NCBI GenBank assembly: GCA_025964075.1
Contig: JAOPZQ010000070.1
Location: forward strand, 1-5,384
Direction of reading: 5' to 3'
Length of the DNA stretch: 5,384 nucleotides
From: Solirubrobacterales bacterium
GTDB taxonomy: Bacteria; Actinomycetota; Thermoleophilia; Solirubrobacterales; Solirubrobacteraceae
Within the stretch, counting starts at the first letter, position 1; every line of letters starts with the position of its first letter. This document shows, piece by piece, positions 1 to 4,700 of this stretch. Under the pieces are notes generated by a model. That model was not told the origin of the DNA. It did no database searches and was given only the letters and a program-made list of their open reading frames with translations. The position numbers and the translations under genes are program-made.

Positions 1-1140
1 ATCACGATGCGCGCGCCGGGCATGAGCGTCTGGCGCATGCCCCTGCTCGTGTGGGCGAACATCTCGACCTCGCAGCTCGTCGTGATCGCGACGCCGTTCA
101 TCGCGGCCTCGCAGTTCCTCGTCCTCCTCGACTACGACATGCACTTCAACTTCTTCGACGCGGACAAGGGCGGAAATGTGCTGAGTTACCAGCACATATT
201 CTGGTTCTACTCGCACCCGGCCGTCTACATCATGATGCTGCCCGGGTTCGGGATCATCTCCGAGGTGATCGCCGTGAAGGCGAGGAAGCCGATCTTCGGC
301 TACCGGATGATGGCGTTCTCGCTGCTCGCGATCGTGGTGCTCGGCTTCACGGTCTGGGCGCACCACATGTTCGTCTCGGGCATGCAGTCGTGGATCCGCA
401 TACCGATGATGATCACGACCGCGATCATCGCCGTCCCGACGGGGATCAAGATCTTCTCGTGGCTGGCGACGCTGTGGAAAGGCGTGCTCCACCTCGACAC
501 GGCGATGCTCTTCGCCCTCGGCTTCCTGACGATGTTCACGCTCGGCGGGATCTCCGGCGTGATGCTGGCGATGCTGCCGATCACGATCCACGTGTCGGAC
601 ACCTACTTCATCGTCGCCCACATCCACTACGTGCTGCTCGGCGGATCGCTGTTCACGATCTTCGCCGGCATCTACTACTGGTTCCCGAAGATGACGGGGC
701 GGATGGTCGACGAGACGCTCGGCAAGTTCCACTTCTGGTGCACGTTCATCTTCTTCAACCTGACCTTCGGCCCGATGCACCTGATCGGGATCCAGGGGAT
801 GCCGCGCCGCGTCGCGGACTACGCGCACCAGTTCGCCGGCTGGAACCTGTTCATCTCGATCTCGAGCTTCTTCCTCGGGATCTCGATGCTCGTCTTCGTC
901 TACAACCTCGTCGCGTCGTGGCGCGGCGGTCCGCGCGCGAGCGCGAACCCGTGGCGCTCGCTCACGCTGGAGTGGCAGGTCTCCTCGCCGCCGCCGATCT
1001 TCAACTTCGACCGGGTGCCGACCGTGGTCGGCGGCCCGTACGAGTACGGCGTGCCGGGAGCGGTCCACGGCATCTTCCAGCCGCCGGTCGAGGCCAAACC
1101 CGCGGGCACCGTCGTCACCGCCCCGAAGAAGGGGGGCTAG
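1..1140 (+). CDS. ctaD: Cytochrome c oxidase subunit I, A2-type, 5' truncated
   Basis: Catalytic subunit of the haem-copper terminal oxidase, which reduces O2 to water in the cytoplasmic membrane and pumps protons. The reading frame is open from base 1, so the gene begins outside the window. By comparison with mitochondrial COX1, roughly 170 N-terminal residues are missing, including the first haem a ligand; the ATG at 7 is internal (ITMRAPGM segment). Visible landmarks: YSHPAVY at 208-228 with the Cu_B ligand His (214-216) and the Tyr that is cross-linked to it in the family (226-228); the Cu_B His pair in VWAHHMF (361-366); the K-channel Thr and Lys in PTGIK (439-450); haem a3 and haem a ligands in VAHIHY (619-621 and 625-627); and GMPRR (796-810) near the haem propionates. 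The proton-channel Glu of the common GHPEVY motif is Ala here, preceded by Tyr-Ser, as in A2-type oxidases. The tail from about 930 is hydrophilic and ends TLEWQVSSPPP...NFD..P, typical of bacterial CtaD. It is followed without a gap by the next gene. Confidence 0.97.
   Translation: MTMRAPGMSVWRMPLLVWANISTSQLVVIATPFIAASQFLVLLDYDMHFNFFDADKGGNVLSYQHIFWFYSHPAVYIMMLPGFGIISEVIAVKARKPIFGYRMMAFSLLAIVVLGFTVWAHHMFVSGMQSWIRIPMMITTAIIAVPTGIKIFSWLATLWKGVLHLDTAMLFALGFLTMFTLGGISGVMLAMLPITIHVSDTYFIVAHIHYVLLGGSLFTIFAGIYYWFPKMTGRMVDETLGKFHFWCTFIFFNLTFGPMHLIGIQGMPRRVADYAHQFAGWNLFISISSFFLGISMLVFVYNLVASWRGGPRASANPWRSLTLEWQVSSPPPIFNFDRVPTVVGGPYEYGVPGAVHGIFQPPVEAKPAGTVVTAPKKGG
1126..1136 (+). promoter_or_regulatory. 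Ribosome binding site inside ctaD 3' end
   Basis: A purine run (AAGAAGGGGGG) within the last codons of ctaD ends four bases before the GTG at 1141. It resembles a Shine-Dalgarno site and supports that GTG as the start of the following gene, giving translation coupled to ctaD. Confidence 0.55.
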
Positions 1141-1968
1141 GTGGCCAAGGTCCTGGTCGTCGCCAACGAGACGCTCGGCGGGCGCACGCTGCTCAACTTC
1201 GTGAAGCAGCGCCACGCGCGCGGTGACCACCCCGCGTTCGTGGTCGTCGCGCCGATGGCCCGGCCCAAGGCGGGCCTCGTGGTCTACGACGACGCCGCCC
1301 GCGGCGCCGCGCAGGTTCGCGTCGACGACATGGTCGGCCGGCTCCGCGACGAGGGGATCGAGGCGGTCGGCGACGTCATGGATCCCGACCCGTTCAACGC
1401 CGTGATGGACGCGGTCGGGGAGTACTCGCCGGACGAGATCGTCGTCTCCACCCACCCGGAGACGCGCTCCGGCTGGCTGCGCCGCGACCTGATCGAACGG
1501 GTCACGGACGCGAGCGGCCTGCCGGTCGAGCACGTCGTCGTCGACCTCGACGCCGAGCGCGAGGACGTCACCCAGACCCTCGTCGTCGCCAACCAGACGG
1601 TCGAGGGCGCCCCGCTCTTCGGCCTCCTGAAGGGCAAGGCGGCCGAGAAGCCGCACCGGTTCATCGTCGTCGTGCCCCAGGCGGGCGGCGGCGGCGAGGG
1701 CGCCGCCGGCGCGCAGACGCGCCTCCAGCACGTGCTCGAGCACATGCGCTCGGAGGGCCTCACGGGCACCGGCGCGATCGGCGACCCCGATCCCTACACC
1801 GCGATCATGAACGCGCTGCAGTTCTACCGGGTCGACGAGATCGTGATCTCGACCCATCCGGAGACGCGCTCCGGGTGGCTGCGCAACGACCTGATCGAGC
1901 GCGTGCGGCGCGCGACGGCGAAGCCGGTCGAGCACGTCGTGGTCGACGTCGAGGCGGCGAGGAGCTGA
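1141..1968 (+). CDS. Tandem-duplicated universal-stress-protein-like protein
   Basis: 275 residues, predicted soluble, with no signal peptide or membrane segment. It consists of two copies of one alpha/beta domain (about residues 4-136 and 147-270). Each opens with a hydrophobic strand plus a VVAN(E/Q)T segment, continues with a second strand (FVVVAP / FIVVVP), then a DPDP(F/Y) turn and helix, then DEIV(V/I)STHPETRSGWLR, and closes with PVEHVVVD. This order resembles a Rossmann-like UspA-type fold, but I do not see the classic UspA ATP-binding G-2x-G-9x-G(S/T) motif, so nucleotide binding is uncertain. The copies are linked by a short acidic stretch; copy 2 also has a Gly/Ala-rich insert (about residues 182-191). 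The GTG start is chosen because it directly follows the ctaD stop, has a purine-rich site upstream and begins the first strand immediately. The stop overlaps the ctaE start by one base (TGATG). The position implies co-expression with the oxidase, but the biochemical role is unknown. Related proteins may be mislabelled in databases; I assign no specific function. Confidence 0.85.
   Translation: MAKVLVVANETLGGRTLLNFVKQRHARGDHPAFVVVAPMARPKAGLVVYDDAARGAAQVRVDDMVGRLRDEGIEAVGDVMDPDPFNAVMDAVGEYSPDEIVVSTHPETRSGWLRRDLIERVTDASGLPVEHVVVDLDAEREDVTQTLVVANQTVEGAPLFGLLKGKAAEKPHRFIVVVPQAGGGGEGAAGAQTRLQHVLEHMRSEGLTGTGAIGDPDPYTAIMNALQFYRVDEIVISTHPETRSGWLRNDLIERVRRATAKPVEHVVVDVEAARS
1432..1503 (+). repeat. Intragenic repeat, copy 1 (STHPETRSGWLR segment)
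   Basis: Encodes residues 98-121 of the duplicated stress-like protein. Aligned by eye without gaps to 1834-1905, 62 of 72 bases match, most differences are at third codon positions, and 22 of 24 residues are identical (Val/Ile and Arg/Asn differ). This is the most conserved block of the internal duplication. Confidence 0.85.
1834..1905 (+). repeat. Intragenic repeat, copy 2 (STHPETRSGWLR segment)
   Basis: Encodes residues 232-255, the second copy of the block at 1432-1503. Outside this block the two halves of the protein have diverged much more, so this segment is either under strong functional constraint or is kept similar by gene conversion. Confidence 0.85.
1960..1964 (+). promoter_or_regulatory. 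Ribosome binding site for ctaE
   Basis: AGGAG lies three bases before the ATG at 1968, inside the end of the upstream gene. It favours 1968 over the in-frame ATG at 1875, which would add 31 residues read out of frame through the conserved end of the upstream protein. Confidence 0.55.
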
Positions 1969-2570
1969 TGGAAGCCGCCTCCGTCGCCCAGCCCGAGCAC
2001 CACGGCCCGCCCGAGGCGCACCGCTCCTCGCGGGTCGAGCCCCAGATGCTGGGGATGCTGCTTTTCATCATCTCCGAGGTGATGATCTTCGGCGCGTTCT
2101 TCACGGCGTACTTCTTCATCCGCGTCGTCAACAACGACGCGTGGCCCGCCCACGGGACCTCGCTGCCGAAGATCGTCGCCGGCTTCAACACGGCGATCCT
2201 CCTGTCGTCGTCGGTCACGCTCCATTGGGCGCTGACGTCGGTCAAGAACGGCAACCGGACCGGGCTCAAGGCGGGCATGCTCGCGACGTTCTTCCTCGGC
2301 GCGACGTTCCTCTTCGTCCAGGTGAACGAGTACGTCCACGTCGGGTTCGCGCCCCACGACTCCGCCCAGGGATCGATCTTCTACGGCCTCACCGGCCTCC
2401 ACGGCGCCCACGTCACGATCGGCCTGCTGCTGCTCGGCATCGTCACCGTGCGGGCGTTCCGCGGCCATTACACCCCCGAGGAGCACCGCGGAGTCGAGGT
2501 GCCGGGGATCTACTGGCACTTCGTCGACATCATGTGGATCGTCGTCTACTCGACGGTCTACCTGCTGTAG
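1968..2570 (+). CDS. ctaE: Cytochrome c oxidase subunit III
   Basis: 200 residues, an integral membrane core subunit of the aa3/caa3 oxidase that packs against subunit I and supports stable proton uptake and turnover. After a hydrophilic His/Pro-rich N-terminus (residues 1-27), five membrane helices are visible at about 28-50, 71-91, 104-122, 139-162 and 181-199. This matches the short bacterial form lacking the first two helices of the seven-helix mitochondrial protein. Family landmarks: ISEVMIFGAFF with the conserved helix Glu at residue 37, NEY at 120-122, GLHGAHV at 143-149, and the C-terminal YWHFVDIMWIVVY at 182-194. The ATG at 1968 is chosen for its AGGAG site and its one-base overlap with the preceding stop. 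The next small gene begins on the base after the TAG stop. Confidence 0.96.
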   Translation: MEAASVAQPEHHGPPEAHRSSRVEPQMLGMLLFIISEVMIFGAFFTAYFFIRVVNNDAWPAHGTSLPKIVAGFNTAILLSSSVTLHWALTSVKNGNRTGLKAGMLATFFLGATFLFVQVNEYVHVGFAPHDSAQGSIFYGLTGLHGAHVTIGLLLLGIVTVRAFRGHYTPEEHRGVEVPGIYWHFVDIMWIVVYSTVYLL

Positions 2571-2681
2571 ATGCTGAACCCGCTTCGCTCCGAGCAGGAG
2601 GCGTTCCGTCTCCTCGTCTACGTCGCGGTGGCGGTCTTCGCGATCGTGGTCGTCGTGCTGGTCGTGCGGGCGGTCTTCTAG
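2571..2681 (+). CDS. 36-residue single-helix membrane peptide, candidate small oxidase subunit
   Basis: A short ORF beginning ATG-CTG-AAC directly after the ctaE stop, with zero intergenic bases, and ending TAG at 2679-2681. The peptide starts MLNPLRSEQEAFRLL, a short charged head, and continues into one long Val/Ala-rich hydrophobic helix (about residues 14-36) ending RAVF. No separate Shine-Dalgarno site is evident, so translation would rely on coupling to ctaE. Size, topology and position resemble the small accessory helices of bacterial haem-copper oxidases (for example the subunit IV of aa3 enzymes or the 34-residue subunit IIa of Thermus ba3). I cannot show sequence homology to these, and the role is inferred from topology and position only. 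It could be a chance ORF in GC-rich DNA, but the perfect helix and the junction argue against that. Confidence 0.65.
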   Translation: MLNPLRSEQEAFRLLVYVAVAVFAIVVVVLVVRAVF

Positions 2682-2707
2682 CCCGCGCTCCGCCAGGCGG
2701 CGTCGAG

Positions 2708-2713
2708 TAAGAT
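2708..2713 (+). promoter_or_regulatory. Possible -10 element (TAAGAT)
   Basis: TAAGAT is an A/T-rich island in the only non-coding gap of the plus-strand cluster (2682-2711) and resembles a -10 hexamer. If used, transcription would start near 2720, just upstream of the ATG at 2745, and would exclude the ATG at 2712. No good -35 hexamer is visible. It may drive the nucleotidyltransferase gene and ctaG separately from the oxidase genes. Confidence 0.3.
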
Positions 2714-2744
2714 GCCGCGCCGTGAGCGCCGGCCGCGTCCGCCG

Positions 2745-3119
2745 ATGAGCGGACTCTCCCCCACTGAACGGGACTGCGTCGGGCGCTACTGCGCGCTGCT
2801 GGCAGAGCGACTCGGCCCAGATCTCCTCGCGATCCGCATGTTCGGCTCCGCCGCGCGCGGTGACATGTGGCCCGAGCGCTCGCCGATGCATTCGGACATC
2901 GATCTGCTCGTGATCACCTCGCGCGAGATCGGGAAGGCCGAGGACGAGGCGCTGGTCGCGCCCACCTACGAGCTCTACCTCGAGTGCGGGCGCCAGATCA
3001 GTCCGCAGTTCGTCTGTCAGGACCGGCTCGCCGAGCCGGATTCCGAGCGGCTGCGGGAGCTGCTCGCCCGGCTGGGCACCGAGGGCGTCGAAGTCTGGCC
3101 CCGGCGCGCAACCATGTAG
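2745..3119 (+). CDS. Small Pol-beta-type nucleotidyltransferase domain protein
   Basis: 124 residues from the ATG at 2745, or 135 from the in-frame ATG at 2712. The extra 11 residues are Arg/Pro-rich and look like a false extension, and neither start has a clear ribosome site. It has the signature of minimal nucleotidyltransferases (MNT): a helix, then MFGSAARGD (G-S motif, about 2838-2864) and, after a short loop, SDIDLLV with the two metal-binding Asp residues. Such proteins transfer a nucleoside monophosphate to a protein, RNA or small molecule; some act as antitoxins beside HEPN toxins. The third carboxylate usually found on a later strand is not obvious: that strand reads ISPQFVCQ. The C-terminal end (LGTEGVEVW) resembles the usual ending of this family. 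No HEPN partner is adjacent; the gene sits between oxidase genes, seven bases before ctaG. Substrate and role are unknown. Confidence 0.85.
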   Translation: MSGLSPTERDCVGRYCALLAERLGPDLLAIRMFGSAARGDMWPERSPMHSDIDLLVITSREIGKAEDEALVAPTYELYLECGRQISPQFVCQDRLAEPDSERLRELLARLGTEGVEVWPRRATM

Positions 3120-3126
3120 AGCAGAC

Positions 3127-3939
3127 GTGCTCCACTGGACCCTCGACCCCGTCCTCCAACCATTGTTCCTCGGCCTCGCCGCGCTCTACGTGCGGGCGGT
3201 CCGCGTGCTCGGGCGCCGGGGCTACGAGGTGCCGCGGGGCCAGCAGGTCTCGTGGTGGGTGGGGCTCGGACTCCTGGGCCTCGGCCTCTTCTCCCCCGTC
3301 GACCACTACAGCGACGACCTGCTGAGCCTGCACATGACCCAGCACGTGCTCCTCGGCGACCTCGCCGCGCCGTTCCTGGTCGCGGGCATCCGCTCGCCGG
3401 TGCTCCTGTTCCTGCTCCCGAAGCCGGTACTCGTGCCGCTGGCCCACAGCTGGCTGCGGCGCGCGTTCCGCGTCGTCCGGCGACCGCTCGTCGCGCTCCC
3501 GATCTACGTCGCCGGGCTCTACGGCTGGCATTTCGCGGCGACGTTCGACGCCGCCGCCAGCCATCCGGCGATCCACGCGCTCCAGCACGAGACGTTCACG
3601 ATCATCAACGTGCTGCTCTGGTGGGCCGTCCTCGAGCCCAAGAAGCGGACGATGCCGGGCGACCTGTGGAAGATCGGCTACATCTTCGCGGCGCGGATGT
3701 TCTCGATGTTCCTCGGCGTCGGGCTGATCTTCTCCCGCCACGCCTGGTACGCCTCGTACTACCACGACCGCGCCCGGCTCCACGGGCTCTCGCCGGTGTC
3801 CGATCAGCAGATCGCGGGCGGCCTGATGATGACGCTGGACATCGTGATCATGTTCGGCGCCCTGTGCTTCTTCTTCTGGAAGGCGTCGCTCGCCGCCGAT
3901 CGCGACGAGCGCACGGAGCTGATCGGCGCCCCTACTTGA
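3127..3939 (+). CDS. ctaG: CtaG-type cytochrome c oxidase assembly protein
   Basis: 270 residues, a polytopic membrane protein of the caa3_CtaG family (the Bacillus-type CtaG, distinct from Cox11). The family is required for forming active caa3 oxidase, probably through copper delivery to Cu_B. Visible family blocks: SPVDHYSDDLLSLHMTQHVLL (residues 56-76) with His69 and His73, LYGWHF (131-136), SHPAIHALQHETF (145-157) with paired His residues, and SDQQIAGGLMM (225-235). These conserved His/Met-rich segments lie at helix ends and are candidate copper sites. Hydrophobic stretches fit about seven membrane helices. The GTG at 3127 gives the expected N-terminus (LHWTLDPVLQPL); a ribosome site is weak. 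The gene follows the nucleotidyltransferase by seven bases and its TGA overlaps the end of the convergent cytochrome gene by eight bases. Confidence 0.94.
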   Translation: MLHWTLDPVLQPLFLGLAALYVRAVRVLGRRGYEVPRGQQVSWWVGLGLLGLGLFSPVDHYSDDLLSLHMTQHVLLGDLAAPFLVAGIRSPVLLFLLPKPVLVPLAHSWLRRAFRVVRRPLVALPIYVAGLYGWHFAATFDAAASHPAIHALQHETFTIINVLLWWAVLEPKKRTMPGDLWKIGYIFAARMFSMFLGVGLIFSRHAWYASYYHDRARLHGLSPVSDQQIAGGLMMTLDIVIMFGALCFFFWKASLAADRDERTELIGAPT

Positions 3940-4654
3940 CGGTCAGCTTCCCGCCCATCGGCGGGTAGTGGCCGGGCACGGAGCAGTAGAAGGTGTAGGT
4001 GCCGGGCTTGAGGTTGGCGGTCACCGTGGAGACGCCGCCGTTCGAGACGACCTTGCCGTGGGAGTCGATCCCCATGCCCTTGATCGAGATGTCGTGGCCG
4101 ACCGCGGACTTGTTGACCGACCGCAGCGTCACCTGCCCGGCCGTGCCGGTGGCCGACGGCGCCTGGAAGCGCAGCTGACCGCTCGGATCCGCGTCGATCT
4201 CGAGCGTGCCGTTCTTCTCGACGGCGGGCTTGCTCACGGTCTGGATCGCGTTCGCCAGGTCGCCGGTGTCCTTGCCCTTGTGCGCCGCCACGAGCGCCAC
4301 GTAGGTGGCGACGTCCAGGGCGTCCGCCCCCTGGTAGAGCTTGCCGGGCATGACGCCCTGGCGGTTCGGATGCTCGATCCACTCCCGGACCAGGCCGCGG
4401 ATCGTGTCGCTGTGGAAGCCGTCGACTCGGTCGCGGGCGAACGCCGCGTCGAGGTTCGGGCCGATCGTCCCCTGCGTGCCCGCCCGGCGCATCGTGTGGC
4501 AGGCGCCGCACTTGGCGACGAAGAGCTGCTTGCCCCGGACGGCGTTGCCAGGGGTGTCCCGCACCTGGCAGCCGGAAAGGGCCACGAGCAGCGCCGTGCA
4601 GGCGCCCAGCGCCCCGAGCGCACCGAGCCGGTGGAAAACCCGCAGAAAGGGCAT
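3932..4654 (-). CDS. Lipoprotein with cytochrome c and cupredoxin domains
   Basis: 240 residues. The N-terminus is a lipoprotein signal (hydrophobic 11-28, lipobox LSGC with Cys29), so the mature protein should be anchored to the outer face of the membrane. Residues about 36-125 form a class I c-type cytochrome: haem-binding CGACH at 49-53 (bases 4496-4510), GPNL at 66-69, and the likely axial Met102 in GVMPGK. Residues about 148-240 form a cupredoxin: His187 in VGHDI, then YCSVPGHYPPM with Cys224, His229 and Met233 as type 1 copper ligands, ending in GKLTVK. The Cys-x4-His-x3-Met spacing is a residue shorter after the His than the common x4 spacing. Only one Cys is present, so it is not a Cu_A subunit II. 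Both domains are one-electron carriers, and the placement beside the oxidase genes suggests it donates electrons to that oxidase; this is inference. It is convergent with ctaG and follows the glycosyltransferase gene in the same direction after a 46-base gap. Confidence 0.93.
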   Translation of the reverse strand: MPFLRVFHRLGALGALGACTALLVALSGCQVRDTPGNAVRGKQLFVAKCGACHTMRRAGTQGTIGPNLDAAFARDRVDGFHSDTIRGLVREWIEHPNRQGVMPGKLYQGADALDVATYVALVAAHKGKDTGDLANAIQTVSKPAVEKNGTLEIDADPSGQLRFQAPSATGTAGQVTLRSVNKSAVGHDISIKGMGIDSHGKVVSNGGVSTVTANLKPGTYTFYCSVPGHYPPMGGKLTVK

Positions 4655-4663
4655 CGGCGCGGG

Positions 4664-4669
4664 ACTCTA
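4664..4669 (-). promoter_or_regulatory. Possible -10 element (TAGAGT) for the cytochrome-cupredoxin gene
   Basis: On the minus strand TAGAGT lies nine bases upstream of the ATG (4652-4654). A start site the usual six to seven bases downstream would give a nearly leaderless mRNA, which is common in actinobacteria and would fit the absence of a Shine-Dalgarno site. No recognisable -35 hexamer is present. Confidence 0.3.
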
Positions 4670-4674
4670 TCCAA

Positions 4675-4684
4675 GGCCGCGGCC
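4675..4684. repeat. 10-bp perfect palindrome GGCCGCGGCC
   Basis: A perfect inverted repeat in the 46-base gap between the glycosyltransferase and cytochrome genes, just upstream of the possible -10 element. The position could suit a regulator site, but GC-rich palindromes of this length arise easily by chance, and it is too compact for a convincing terminator hairpin. Confidence 0.3.
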
Positions 4685-4700
4685 CGGTAGCGCGGCGACT

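Noticed and set aside
1875..1967. Upstream in-frame ATG extension of ctaE
   Set aside because: It would read through the conserved end of the upstream gene in another frame and adds Arg/Ala-rich residues; the ATG at 1968 has AGGAG and an ordinary coupling overlap.
2690..2700. CCGCC-A-GGCGG inverted repeat after the small membrane peptide as a terminator
   Set aside because: The loop is only one base, the usable stem is short and no T-run follows; it is more likely chance in GC-rich DNA.
1824..2891. 355-codon open frame on the minus strand across ctaE and neighbours
   Set aside because: Its translation is Arg/Asp/Glu/His-rich low complexity, the usual antisense shadow of GC-rich genes, and it lies opposite clearly recognisable ctaE and other genes.
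3932..4654. Cytochrome-cupredoxin protein as oxidase subunit II (CoxB)
   Set aside because: There is no pair of N-terminal membrane helices and no Cys-x3-Cys Cu_A motif, and the domain order (haem first, cupredoxin last) is the reverse of caa3 subunit II.
4675..4684. GGCCGCGGCC as a terminator for the glycosyltransferase gene
   Set aside because: As a hairpin it gives only about three pairs around a four-base loop and lacks a T-run.
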